DNA of 64,000 nt from Clostridia bacterium. GTDB taxonomy: Bacteria > Bacillota > Clostridia > Oscillospirales > CAG-272. Below are positions 15,764 through 25,800 of this stretch, one piece after another. The first letter of the stretch is position 1, and every line of letters starts with the position of its first letter. The notes below the pieces were generated by a model. That model saw nothing but the letters and a program-made list of their open reading frames with translations. It was not told where the DNA came from and ran no database searches. The stretch is from the NCBI GenBank assembly GCA_017416185.1, contig JAFQDF010000026.1, forward strand, positions 62,001 to 126,000. The letters are read 5' to 3'. A program made the position numbers and the translations under genes.

Positions 15764-17437
15764 ATGAAGAATAAATTTTGGCTTTTTGTGATAATCCTGC
15801 TTATTATTGCACCCACCGTGGTTGCATTTGTAAGCTATTTTTCTACGGATGGATCGCCTGTAAATCAAAACAGCGTCAGTTCCCTGAAGCTGACCGACCT
15901 GTACAATGATGAATATAGCTTTGAAAAGACCTCGGACAAGCTATCTCTTGACAATATCGGAAGCAATATGGTACAGTTCTTCACAGATATCAATACCGGT
16001 GCTAAATCCGAGCCTGAGCTTCCCGAGCCTCTCCGGGGTACAAAGTATTATAAGGTAGTTCTCAATAACTACGGCAGAGAGGTAGAGTATAAGTATTACT
16101 TCTCCAAGCAGCCCGAGTACTGCTACTACCTTGACGAAAAAGGAAAATGCTTCTCAATCAGTCGTGAATATGCTGTGGCATTTCTGAACAGTGTGTATGG
16201 AAGAAGCGTTTTCAATCATGCCACACTCCCCATAATGACAACTCCCGCAGGTGAGATAATCGAGCCTGTAAACATCAAGTGGACCTATCTTGCAGCAGAC
16301 GATGTTTCTCCCACCTACACAGAAGACCACGATGCAAGCGATACAGTCTTTAATATTGCAGAACAGATCGCCGTTGCCTTCAGTATTCCTGCAGGCTCGG
16401 CAAATATCACCATAACAGATGCAGAGGGCGAGCTTTATAACGGTCTCTACGAAAACATCTCATATACTAACATCCCCACAGGTGTAGAGCTTAACGTAAA
16501 TATAGTTGCCAAGTGGTACCAGACCGAGGAAAGACTCAGCGAGGGTGAAGCAACCTATAGCTTTAAATGCCGTGTAACCGACAAACCGGTATTCAACCTT
16601 GATCAGAACTTCGAGACGATCATCCCCGGTGATTTTGTAAACATAACAGGTAAAAATGTTATAAGTCCCACCTCGGATATATCGGTAACCACACTTCCCG
16701 ATCTCAAAGTTACTCCTGTATTCTATACAGACGGTTATTACGTAAGGGCTCTTGTTCCCGTACCCCTTGGTACACCTGCAGGAAACTACACAGTTAAGAT
16801 CATGGCAGACGGTACAGAGCACAACCTTGACTTTACCGTTGACGCAAAGACATACAATACCAAGTATGAATCTATTGATTCTTCTCTCCTCAGTGACGAG
16901 AACTTTGCAGCATTTGATGAGGCAATGAAGAGCGTTCTTACAGCGAAAAGCGAAGAAAGATATTTTGACGGCGAGTTTATCTACCCTCTCAGCAACGGCT
17001 ACGTATCCTCCGGATTCGGTATGCCTACACAAACATCAAGCGGTTACAAGTATACCAGCAACTGGGTACGTGTAGGTTCTTATTCAGGCTCTGATGACAT
17101 CCTTGCAATGAACGCGGGTAAGGTCGTATACGTAGGTGAGCAGACCATCACCGGTAAGACGGTTGTTGTTGATCACGGTCTCGGTCTTATGTCGATATAC
17201 GGCAATATGGAAACTGTATCGGTCAACGTTGGTGACGTGGTAGCCACAGGTGACGTGCTTGGTGTGCTGGGCAACTCCGGATATACCGACGGAAATCTTG
17301 TATCGGTTACAATGAACATTAACGGAACCTATGTATGTCCCTATGAGATATGGGATAAAGAGGGTGTAATATTCACCGAGATCGGACAGACAGTCGAAGC
17401 AGATACTGACGAAGAAGAAACAGAAACCGACGCATAA
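15764..17437 (+). CDS. Membrane-anchored protein with a degenerate M23/LytM domain
   Basis: 557 residues. A single N-terminal membrane helix (about 5-27) is followed by two or three beta-rich domains. A LytM-like domain begins near residue 410 (PLSNGYVSSGFGMP). It keeps the fold-defining glycines (AMNAGKVVYVGEQ, VVDHGLGLMSIYGNM, GDVLGVLGNSG). The expected Zn ligands are gone: the first His is absent around SYSGSDD, Y-x-H-L reads YGNM, and the final H-x-H is replaced in VSVTMNI. Inactive LytM domains of this type, like EnvC or NlpD, regulate other wall hydrolases; a similar role here is inferred. An acidic tail follows. It is monocistronic with a strong promoter. Confidence 0.82.
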   Translation: MKNKFWLFVIILLIIAPTVVAFVSYFSTDGSPVNQNSVSSLKLTDLYNDEYSFEKTSDKLSLDNIGSNMVQFFTDINTGAKSEPELPEPLRGTKYYKVVLNNYGREVEYKYYFSKQPEYCYYLDEKGKCFSISREYAVAFLNSVYGRSVFNHATLPIMTTPAGEIIEPVNIKWTYLAADDVSPTYTEDHDASDTVFNIAEQIAVAFSIPAGSANITITDAEGELYNGLYENISYTNIPTGVELNVNIVAKWYQTEERLSEGEATYSFKCRVTDKPVFNLDQNFETIIPGDFVNITGKNVISPTSDISVTTLPDLKVTPVFYTDGYYVRALVPVPLGTPAGNYTVKIMADGTEHNLDFTVDAKTYNTKYESIDSSLLSDENFAAFDEAMKSVLTAKSEERYFDGEFIYPLSNGYVSSGFGMPTQTSSGYKYTSNWVRVGSYSGSDDILAMNAGKVVYVGEQTITGKTVVVDHGLGLMSIYGNMETVSVNVGDVVATGDVLGVLGNSGYTDGNLVSVTMNINGTYVCPYEIWDKEGVIFTEIGQTVEADTDEEETETDA

Positions 17438-17453
17438 ATTTTATACAGCAAAT

Positions 17454-17628
17454 AAAAACAGCGGCGAGTCGCCGCAGCCAAACTGCGCTCGTTTGTGCAG
17501 TAATACAAATCACACGCTACAACGTAATTCCCTGTACATTAAAAAACAGCGGTGAGTCGCCGCAGCCAAACTGCGCTTGTATGTGCAGTAATACAAATCA
17601 CACGCTACAACGTAATTACCTGTACATT
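17454..17628. repeat. Tandem pair of an 87/88-bp structured repeat
   Basis: Two near-identical units (17454-17540 and 17541-17628). Each consists of an A-tract, a perfect GCGGC/GCCGC-type hairpin, AAACTGCGCT, GCAGTAA and then CACACGCTACAACGTAATT. A third A-tract and CAGCGGG continue directly into the terminator at 17629. A diverged third copy lies at 40822-40897. Confidence 0.85.
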
Positions 17629-17657
17629 AAAAACAGCGGGTCTCCCCGCTGTTTTTT
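17629..17657 (+). terminator. Intrinsic terminator after the repeat pair
   Basis: AAAAACAGCGGG, loop TCTC, CCCGCTGTTTTTT. The 5' arm is also the first dozen bases of each upstream repeat unit. Confidence 0.85.
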
Positions 17658-17670
17658 GTTATTGCTATTC

Positions 17671-17706
17671 AAAAGCCTTCCTTTAACCGGTTAAAGGAAG
17701 GCTTTT
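17671..17706. terminator. Perfect 36-bp palindrome, bidirectional terminator
   Basis: Eighteen bases (17671-17688) are exactly complementary to 17689-17706, with A4 and T4 at the outer ends. It lies 8 bp from the acetylesterase stop codon and probably terminates that gene on the reverse strand. Confidence 0.75.
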
Positions 17707-17713
17707 CATTTTG

Positions 17714-20428
17714 CTAAGGCATCCTGTAGTTTACAAATGCAATGGCGGGCATTTTGTAGCTGTTACAGAGATTTAATGTTTCGGGGAATTTGGCGGTAAG
17801 CTGACGGTTGTATCTTACACCGAATAGCGGAAACTCGCCTGTATCGATCATTATGGTATCCTTGCCGACTATGACTTCACCCTCGTGAGGCAGCCATATA
17901 AGCTGACCGTTATACTCTATCTGAACCTCTATTCCCTTTACGTAGCCTGTACCGTCTAACGTGGTAAGACCCTCGTCTACGTAATCAAACTTAAGCTCAG
18001 CCTTGGAGATATCTGTATAGTTTACCTCGCGAAGCAGAGGACCGTGAACCTTGTTCAGATCTCCGATACCGTGCTTCTGTGCCGCAACGATATCCGCAAG
18101 ACGTGTCGCCTGCCAATGCTTGATATAAGGATGTACGTTGTTCTGCCAAGTAGGATCGTTCCACATATCCGAGGAGGAAACGATATAGCTGTTGTCGAGA
18201 AGCTGAGGTATGGTACCAAGCTCCGATCTGACTGCACCGAAGTCCATAGAAATAACTTCGGGATTGTTGTTACAGGTAGGATACTCGACGAGATATACCG
18301 GGAAATCGTCGTTACCGAAGGTCTGTCTGAAATACGTCATAAGCTCGGTAAACTGTACGGGGAAGTTATTGTTGTATTCTCTGCCGAAGGCCTCTTTGGT
18401 ATTATGCATATCGCTCTCGCCCTGATACCAGATGATACCTGCACAGGAGAAGCCTGACAGAGGATATATCTGCTGGTTATATGCATAACGGGTACGCATA
18501 GTGGTATTATAAAGACCGCTGTGGAGATAGTAGAAATATCTTCCGTCCGAACCCAGAACATCGTGACCCCACTTATCGGCAAGCTCGTTTGGAGCAAAGG
18601 TAATAAGGGGATGGCCCGACGCGTCTATCTCTATTACACCCACGGGAACGTCGGAGCGGTTGGACATATTATATGCAAACAGGTAACCCAGAGCCGAGAA
18701 GCAATTTGTGCTGATGGCGGTACGCTCATAGATCTGAGACGTAGGCATATTGCTGATATAAGGTATTATCTGGTTTGCAATATCGGTAGGGATCATCCAG
18801 TTTCCACCGTTATAAACGTCACTGTAGAGTGTGGTCGTTCCCTGGGCAAACACGCCGCTCATATTAACGTAATCTGTATTTGATATACGGTAGAATCGGA
18901 TATCACGTCTGTTATCAAAGTCAACGTCAAGGGTATTGCTCATTCCCTTAAGTTGAAGGTCGATCATAAGCTCGGCAAGAGAATAGAAAATGTTAGACTG
19001 GCCAACAGCATAATAAACGTCACCGATAAGCACATCGTTAAAGGTAATTGAATAATCAGCACCGCCGATAACAAGGGGCTGACCGTCAGTGGTGTAGGAG
19101 AAGGTATCCTTGAAGGTTGCCTTCCAGTTACCGTATGCGTCAACCTTGGCGGATGCAGTCTTTCCTCCGAGAGAAACCACAACGTCACCGCTGTTTGCAT
19201 CTGCCGTTCCCCATACGCTGAGCTTTTCGTCTCTCTGAAGGATCATATTGTCAGAGAAAGCACAGGAAACGTGAACGCGGGTAGCTGTAGGAACTACTAC
19301 AGGCTCAAGCTTGGGTATAGCTCTTTCTTCCTTTTCGCCGCAAAGTGTACAAGCTCTTTCTTCAACTCCCTCAGCCTCTTCGGTTGCAGGGGTTACGACC
19401 GTCCATTCACCCCATTCGTGAGTGCATACGAGGACAGCAACGGTTCTCGTTTCTGTCTCACCGCAAAGCGTACAAGCTCTTTGCTCCTCACCCTCGGTGA
19501 TATAGGTAGGCTCAAGGGTTACATTCCAATCGCCCCATACGTGTTCGCAGGGAGCGTTGGGATCCTCGACGGTTACGGTATAGTAGTTATAGCTGTCATC
19601 CTTATACTGGATGCTGAAGCTGTATACTCCGGGCTCAAGAACAACGGTAATAACACCGTCAACTGCCTCGGCAGGTCTGATATACTTTGCACCGGGAGCT
19701 CTCTTTATCTCGCCGGAGGTTGCCCATACACCGGGAGCATATCTTACGATATAGAGACCGTCGATATCACCGATTCGTACGGTATCACCGTCCTGCTCAA
19801 AAGCGGGAGTTTTCTTGCCTGCTTCAAACTGGAAAATCTCGATATATCCGTTATAATACTCGGCACTTACCGTTACAAGACCGTTGTCACGGTACTGGAT
19901 AGTATATTCATCCGCACCCTTGATATCATACTTTGCAGTAAAGTTACGGCAGCCGGGAGCACGCTTGATCTGGCCCGTAGTCTCATAGTCGCCGTATGCG
20001 GAACGGATGACCTTGATGTTTGCAAGATCGCTGATATGGAGCTGAAGTCCGTCAGGAGTAAATACGGGATCGGCAGCTCTAACCTCTACCGTCTCAAGGT
20101 AGGTTTTGCCGTCATTCATTCTCCACCAGAAGGTATATGTACCGGACTTGGTAAGCATTCTGGTGTAAACTCCGTCCTTGGTTGCAGCCGCTACGTGGGC
20201 AGCATCAACGCCTACATAAGTTTCAGCCTTCTTGATCTCGGCGGAGGTTTTATACTCACCGAGAGCAAAACGAATGTAGTTTATCTCATCTGCCATCGTT
20301 ATGGTGACTGTGTCAGCATTAACACTGATAGTAGGCTCTTCAACTGCAAAAACACCAAAGGGAATGCAGAAAAAAAGCATAACCACAACCAAAGTAAGAC
20401 AAATAAGATTCTTGAAATTGGTTTTCAT
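17714..20428 (-). CDS. Secreted multidomain sialate O-acetylesterase-like (SASA) protein
   Basis: 904 residues with a clear signal peptide (LVVVMLFFCIPFGVFA). Residues about 30-290 hold three related units of roughly 85 residues, each with an IRFALGEY/IRSAYGDY/VRYAPGVW motif and then EIK(K/R)A. Residues 295-385 carry two CEHVWGDW...CTLCGE-type modules with paired CxxC, common on gut Firmicutes surface proteins. From about 395 the SASA catalytic region follows: CAFSDNMILQRDEK, VYYAVGQSN near 480 (nucleophile Ser) and WYQGESDMHN near 660. Such enzymes deacetylate sialic acids or plant glycans. It has its own promoter at 20467-20495. No cell-wall anchor is seen. Confidence 0.85.
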   Translation of the reverse strand: MKTNFKNLICLTLVVVMLFFCIPFGVFAVEEPTISVNADTVTITMADEINYIRFALGEYKTSAEIKKAETYVGVDAAHVAAATKDGVYTRMLTKSGTYTFWWRMNDGKTYLETVEVRAADPVFTPDGLQLHISDLANIKVIRSAYGDYETTGQIKRAPGCRNFTAKYDIKGADEYTIQYRDNGLVTVSAEYYNGYIEIFQFEAGKKTPAFEQDGDTVRIGDIDGLYIVRYAPGVWATSGEIKRAPGAKYIRPAEAVDGVITVVLEPGVYSFSIQYKDDSYNYYTVTVEDPNAPCEHVWGDWNVTLEPTYITEGEEQRACTLCGETETRTVAVLVCTHEWGEWTVVTPATEEAEGVEERACTLCGEKEERAIPKLEPVVVPTATRVHVSCAFSDNMILQRDEKLSVWGTADANSGDVVVSLGGKTASAKVDAYGNWKATFKDTFSYTTDGQPLVIGGADYSITFNDVLIGDVYYAVGQSNIFYSLAELMIDLQLKGMSNTLDVDFDNRRDIRFYRISNTDYVNMSGVFAQGTTTLYSDVYNGGNWMIPTDIANQIIPYISNMPTSQIYERTAISTNCFSALGYLFAYNMSNRSDVPVGVIEIDASGHPLITFAPNELADKWGHDVLGSDGRYFYYLHSGLYNTTMRTRYAYNQQIYPLSGFSCAGIIWYQGESDMHNTKEAFGREYNNNFPVQFTELMTYFRQTFGNDDFPVYLVEYPTCNNNPEVISMDFGAVRSELGTIPQLLDNSYIVSSSDMWNDPTWQNNVHPYIKHWQATRLADIVAAQKHGIGDLNKVHGPLLREVNYTDISKAELKFDYVDEGLTTLDGTGYVKGIEVQIEYNGQLIWLPHEGEVIVGKDTIMIDTGEFPLFGVRYNRQLTAKFPETLNLCNSYKMPAIAFVNYRMP

Positions 20429-20466
20429 AGCTGTCTCCTTAATTAAATTAATTAGATATTAATATT

Positions 20467-20495
20467 ATTGTATCATACAATTTGGGAATTTTCAA
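20467..20495 (-). promoter_or_regulatory. Sigma-A promoter of the acetylesterase gene
   Basis: Reverse strand TTGAAA at 20495-20490, 17-bp spacer, TACAAT at 20472-20467. Confidence 0.7.
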
Positions 20496-20511
20496 CCATA
20501 ATTTGAGTTTT

Positions 20512-20678
20512 AGCTAAATTGCCACTTTGCGGCAGCTAAATAGTTGCTTGTACAACAGCTAAATTGCACTTCGTGCAGCTAAATTAAATTCGGCATAAGC
20601 CGGACTCAGTCCAATTTAGCTCCGTCAGGAATTTAGCCGGGTATGACCCAATTTAGCTCGGTGAAACCGAATTTAGCT
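20512..20678. repeat. Bipartite core-and-hairpin array, AGCTAAATT type
   Basis: Four cores AGCTAAAT(T) at 20512, 20534, 20557 and 20577 face four reverse-complement cores AATTTAGC(T) at 20613, 20630, 20650 and 20670. The 8-15 bp segments between cores are themselves mostly small perfect hairpins with different sequences (e.g. GCAC-TTC-GTGC, CGGT-GAA-ACCG). The centre holds two more hairpins. It has no coding potential. Confidence 0.85.
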
Positions 20679-20691
20679 ACCGGCAAAAATA

Positions 20692-20717
20692 AAAGAGGCT
20701 CTTTCACGAGCCTCTTT
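20692..20717. terminator. Intrinsic terminator of the transport operon
   Basis: AAAGAGGCTC and GAGCCTCTTT arms, six-base loop, A-rich and T-rich flanks. It lies 6 bp past the last permease stop on the reverse strand. Confidence 0.8.
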
Positions 20718-20722
20718 ATATT

Positions 20723-21760
20723 TTAGCCGGTAATACCCGAACGCTCGATACCCTGCACCATATATCTCTGACAGAAGAGGTATATTACGATCAGAGGAGC
20801 AATGATAAGCATTGCACAAGCGTTGTTTACAGCGGAAGCGTACATCGAAGGTGCGATAGTCGTATCAAGCGACTTGGGCAGCACAACGATGTTAGGCATC
20901 AGCTTTGTGGTAACTGTGGGGAAGAACAGTGTAGTATAGAAGTTGTCAGTCCACTGCCATGAGAAGGAGAACAGGAACACCGTTATCAGCATCGGGATGG
21001 ACAAGGGAAGAATTATCTTAATGAAGGTCTCGAAGGGTCCGTAACCGTCAAGGTATGCAGATTCTTCAAGCTCGTCGGGAACACCCTTAAAGTACTGACG
21101 GAGCATAAATACGTACAAACCGTTCTTGAAACCTAAGCCCGTAAATGACATCAAAGCCAACGGCCAGAAGGTGTTGGTCATATTCGCCGTAGGCATAGGT
21201 ATCAGGTTGAAAATATTAAGAGATCCGAGGAAATCAAAATATCTGAATCGCATAAACAGCGAGAACTGAAGTGTCTGATGAGGTACAACCATCGTTAAGA
21301 TGATAATACCGAACAGAAGGCTGTTACCCTTGAACTTAAACTTAGCAAAACCGTAAGCTATAAGCGCACAGATGAAGGTCTGAATGATAGCGCACATAAG
21401 AGACAGAAGAACTGTGTTGAACAGAGCCTGGAAATATGCGTTATCCTTGATTATAGCCTTATAGGTATCAAGGGTGGGATACTTAGGAATGAGCTTGACT
21501 GTTACGTCAACAAAATCCTCACCGCTCATAAAAGATGAAGAAATCTTTGTAAAGAACGGCATAAGTATTACGTATGCAATACCGATAAGAAGAAGGAAAC
21601 GTGCGATCTTGAACAGAGCTGATACGAAGAAGCCTGACTGGAGGTACTTGATCTTAAAACGCGTCCAGGCAGAGGTACGTTCAAACTCGACTCTTATCTT
21701 GTTTTTGGTCTCCTTTGTGATCTTCGGAGCGGTATTAGGTGTATTTTTTACGTTGTCCAT
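20723..21760 (-). CDS. Carbohydrate ABC transporter permease, MalG-type (second pair)
   Basis: 345 residues. A 55-residue basic cytosolic extension precedes six predicted membrane helices. The EAA loop reads EESAYLDGYGPFETFIKIILP near residue 240, the coupling site for the ATPase. MalG-type subunits form the translocation channel with a MalF-type partner. The partner gene lies 12 bp upstream. The long charged N terminus is unusual for the family. It is last gene of the seven-gene operon starting at 33283. No ATPase is encoded in the operon, so MsmX (34686-35798) is the likely energiser. Confidence 0.92.
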   Translation of the reverse strand: MDNVKNTPNTAPKITKETKNKIRVEFERTSAWTRFKIKYLQSGFFVSALFKIARFLLLIGIAYVILMPFFTKISSSFMSGEDFVDVTVKLIPKYPTLDTYKAIIKDNAYFQALFNTVLLSLMCAIIQTFICALIAYGFAKFKFKGNSLLFGIIILTMVVPHQTLQFSLFMRFRYFDFLGSLNIFNLIPMPTANMTNTFWPLALMSFTGLGFKNGLYVFMLRQYFKGVPDELEESAYLDGYGPFETFIKIILPLSIPMLITVFLFSFSWQWTDNFYTTLFFPTVTTKLMPNIVVLPKSLDTTIAPSMYASAVNNACAMLIIAPLIVIYLFCQRYMVQGIERSGITG

Positions 21761-21772
21761 TATATCCCCTCC

Positions 21773-22789
21773 TTAATCTCTTCTCTGATAGAATATGAAC
21801 GCTGAAAGCACGGCTGCCACGATACCGATAAGTCCTAAAACTATAAGGAAGTACATCCAGGACATGGCAGAGGAGAGCTCCTGTCCGCCTGCACCGTTAT
21901 AAACGTCGGTAATGAAGCTCATAACCGAGTTGTCGGCGGAGGTCAGCGCGTCAATGACGGTGTAGATAGCGTTAACCAAAATCATAGGGCTTACCATAGG
22001 AATGGTAACCTTCCAGAAGGTCTCCCAAGCGGACGCACCGTCAATATCACAGGATTCGTAGATCGCAGGAGAGATCGACTGAAGGCCTGCAAGGAAGATA
22101 AGCATCTGTACACCGGAACGGTTGATAATATCATATATGTTGTTCATTATATTAACAACATAAGTTACAAGCTCTGTGCCCACCTTCATGGAGCTGAACA
22201 TCCACTGGATATCGGTGGCGTTTACGATAGCGTTTACCGTATCGGTTCCCGAACCCGTATCGATGGACGAGGTTGTATTCTGCATATAATTACTCAGAGG
22301 GTTATCTGCATCGATCTTGTCAATAAGACCGGTACAAAGTATAACCGGGATGAAGAAGATAGCACGGAACACTGCACGTCCCAGCATCTTCTGGTTAAGA
22401 AGCACCGCCATAAACAGAGAGAATATTACGATAGCAGGCACGTCAAAGAGAAGGTCCTTGATACCTGTTACCAGCTCCCTGGTAAAGTCAGGGTTGACAA
22501 ACAATGCTTCATTGTAGTTTTCCCAGCCTACGGGGATAAGACGGAAACCGCCGCCTCGAAGGGGCTTAACCTGCGCAAAGCTGAACTTTATGGAGTCTAC
22601 GATTACGGGAGCGTAGATAAAGAACAGACCGATAATAAAGGGGGCAAGGAAGAGCCATCCGCTTCTTGCCTTTTTAGCATCCAGGGAAGCACCGCCTACG
22701 CGATGCTTCTTAGGCATACCGGGAGCAGGTACATTGCCTGCAGGCAATGATAACATTGAATTAGCTTTTGTTTTAGCTGCTTTATTCAT
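21773..22789 (-). CDS. Carbohydrate ABC transporter permease, MalF-type (second pair)
   Basis: 338 residues from ATG 22789, chosen because AAGGGGGT lies just upstream; a longer frame to 22858 overlaps the upstream gene. Six membrane helices are predicted after a 50-residue cytosolic N terminus. A large insertion at about 135-200 (rich in Asn, Thr, Ser) would form an extracytoplasmic loop. The EAA loop appears as YESCDIDGASAWETF near residue 245. It pairs with the MalG-type gene 12 bp downstream and follows the DUF5696 gene by 13 bp. Confidence 0.9.
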   Translation of the reverse strand: MNKAAKTKANSMLSLPAGNVPAPGMPKKHRVGGASLDAKKARSGWLFLAPFIIGLFFIYAPVIVDSIKFSFAQVKPLRGGGFRLIPVGWENYNEALFVNPDFTRELVTGIKDLLFDVPAIVIFSLFMAVLLNQKMLGRAVFRAIFFIPVILCTGLIDKIDADNPLSNYMQNTTSSIDTGSGTDTVNAIVNATDIQWMFSSMKVGTELVTYVVNIMNNIYDIINRSGVQMLIFLAGLQSISPAIYESCDIDGASAWETFWKVTIPMVSPMILVNAIYTVIDALTSADNSVMSFITDVYNGAGGQELSSAMSWMYFLIVLGLIGIVAAVLSAFIFYQRRD

Positions 22790-22802
22790 TTTTTCTACCC
22801 CC

Positions 22803-25800
22803 TTACTCAACGATATAGCTGAGTCCGTCAATGGTCTTGCCATCAACAGAAACTGCAAATCTGTTGTAATTTAGTATGAATACTGTGCCGTCCTCGTAGG
22901 TTACGCGAACGATAGTACCGTCGTTGATCACATACTTGACCTCATTTTCTGCCTCAAGCTCTGCTGAGGTAAGACCGGAGGTGATAAGACCGGAGTTTGT
23001 CTGGTCCTTTTCATCCTCGGTTACAGCGTCAGGAGTTGTTCCGAGACGGTCAGCCAGCGCCTGTGCACGGGCCAACTTTTCCTCAAGTGCTGCAGCTGCT
23101 GCAGCCTCTGCTGCCTTAGCCTCTTCAAGTGCTGTCTTGTCGGCCTCAACCTCTGCCTCTTCGGGCACACGGTTGCCGGCTATGAATTCGTGGTTAACGA
23201 TCTTCTTGGTCTGAAGAGATCCGAGAGTTTCATTAAGATCACTGTATATATCCACCAGGTCATCACGCCAGATGTCATATGCTACAGAATAATATCTCGA
23301 AAGCTGATCGTCTTCCTTCAGAAGAGGTGTGTTATCGTAGGAAAGTGTAAAGTAAGGAAGTGAACCGTTCTCGATCATCTTGAGGATCTCGTAGTCCATA
23401 TCGCTTGCCATATTTGTAGGCGAGCCTGCAAAGTTTACACATCCGTGAAGTACCATACCAATGAAGGGAACAGATCTGGCAGCCTTGGTATAGTGGCTGG
23501 AGTCAAGAGCAACGTTAAGGATAGTATCTGCATACTTCCAGGTGTAAGCATTACCCTCGTCAACCATTATACTGCCATACTGACCTGCCGCCTTTTCAAG
23601 AAGCTGAGTAATCAGCTGCTTGGAGTCCTCACGGTTATAGGAATCCTTCTTGTCAAAGTCGGAGTTAAGATCCGTACCGAGAGTGGAGAAGGATATACCG
23701 CTCTTACCGAGCTTTTCAAGGTCCTCGGTAATACCACCGTAGAACTTGTCAAAGGAAGCAGGAGATATACAGATAAGACCGGTTATTACCGACTGCTGAA
23801 GCGAAGGATAATACTGACGCTTCTGAGTATATCTGTTATCTATAGTCTTCACAGCATCCTTGGATGTCTTGTAGCCGTCAAATGCCTCATCCTTTGCGGA
23901 ATATGAAATGTCAAATTCGGGATAAACTGTTATTCCATTTTCCTCTGCATACTTAACAAATTCACTGTAGCCGTCATTACCGCCGACTGCCTTTTCAAAC
24001 TCAACACCTGCAGGAACACTGGGATCAGACATACCGCCGTTTGCAAAGCCTGCAAGACGGAAGTTGATGTTGTTTATACCCTTGGCTGAAAGCTCCTCGT
24101 GCATTTTCTTGAGGTTATCAAAGGTTGTGAGAGCCTCGGTTACAACGGTGGGGAAGGAAAGGAAGGAAGAATCCTTATCAACAGCACCAAAAGACTCAAT
24201 GTAAAGAGGAATATCCGCTTTCACTTCGGTAATAGGCTTGAGGATCTCCTGCTTAATGAGGTAATCCTGATATGCCTTTGCCATACCAACATAGCTTACG
24301 GGATAGTAGTCACTCTCAGCCATACCGAGAGATTCTGCTTTGGCATCGTCTGTAAGCATCACTATGCGGATACGGTAGCTGCCTGTGTATTTACGGTTTG
24401 AAACAATAGTCCAAACCTTATCGTCACCTACCGAGATAGAATCGGAAAGATTATATGAGTCGGAGGGACGGGGATAAAACTCGGTGTATACTGAGTTATA
24501 TCTGTGGAGGTTACCACCGTGGTTTGTGGTAATGGAAGCAAGGGCGTCACCCTCCTCGATAATTGCCAGATAGCCTCTGTCCTCAGTAAGAGGCAGATAC
24601 TCGTCAACTACAGAAATCTCGTGCTCGGGGATGACCTCACCGGTCTCCTCATCTGTAGTCTCGGGTACGACCTCTGTCTTGAAGGTAGCAGACTGACCGA
24701 TGTAGTTTTCAACTACACCGTAAACAGGAAGTCTCATAGCCTCTGATTTAACCGTGGTTATCTCGTGATAAGCAAAGTCTGTTCCGTATACCTTACCTGT
24801 AATGGTACCGCCCTCGCTCTTGAGCTGCTGGAAATCAAACAGAGCACCTGAGCCGTCGGGAATAAAGGTATATCCGTTATAGTCACTGCTTCCTGCACCG
24901 AAGTAAGGAAGTATTCTTACGTATACTAACTGATATTCGTCCTCGTCAAATCTGATACCGTTTGCGGGAAGTCTTATCTGAAGTCCATCCTCGTCAAGAT
25001 AGTACTCAAGAGCCATCTTGAAGAGAGGGGGTGCCTTCTGTGTTGAGGTGTAGCCTGTGAGCTGATGGTCCTCCTCCAGAGTAGCAAAGGTGTACTCGGG
25101 ACAGTAGGTCTTGATGTATGTCTCCATCTCCTGGATCTCACGGGTGGATGCCTCTGTATCAAATACGTAGATCGCCATTTCCTCTGTTACGGGGAAATCC
25201 TCCTGCATCTCCTTTATCTCTCTGATGGAGAGAGTGGGATCGAAGGGATCCTTCAGTACGTAATAACCCTCAGTACTGAACTTGTTCTTGATACGGTTGG
25301 AAAGGTCACTGTTGTCAATGTGAGTTTTGATAAGCTCTTCGTATCTCGACTTTTCGATCTGCATGGGAACAAGGAAACGAACCTCCTCATCACCAAGAGA
25401 ATATTCAACACGAAGACCGTTCTTTAAGTTCTTAACCTTGATCTGGTTCTTTTCGCAAGCCTCTGTGTAGCTGAACATGGAGGTCTTGGTACCGGTACTG
25501 TCAGAGTAACGGATCTCAAGCTGAGACATAAGCTGACGCTTAACGTCCTCGGATGAGGGAGAACCTGCAAGATCGTAAGGGTTGGTAAACAGTGTCTGAC
25601 CTGTAGTCAGATTCTTTATCGCTACCTCACCTGTATATTCGTCACAGTAAAGAGCATAGCCGAAATTCTCGACCTTCTTTACCATATGGTTGAGCTTTTC
25701 ATCAGCTGTGCTGAAGACGTTTGTTGCGTTGAGGTAATTGAAAACATCCTCCTCTTCGCCTTCCTCGCCTTCTTCACCTTCCTCGCCCTCTTCGCCTTCC

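Noticed and set aside
17454..17628. Tandem tRNA-like genes
   Set aside because: The 87-bp length is suggestive, but there is no acceptor stem, T-loop or anticodon arm.
19271..20446. Forward open frame of 391 codons opposite the acetylesterase
   Set aside because: The reverse strand carries signal peptide, SASA motifs and a promoter; the forward frame is a codon-bias shadow.
20512..20678. CRISPR array
   Set aside because: Cores are only 8-9 bp, occur in both orientations and the spacers are self-complementary hairpins; no cas genes are present.
22790..22858. Longer start for the second MalF-type permease
   Set aside because: It would overlap the DUF5696 stop region, and AAGGGGGT precedes the shorter ATG at 22789.
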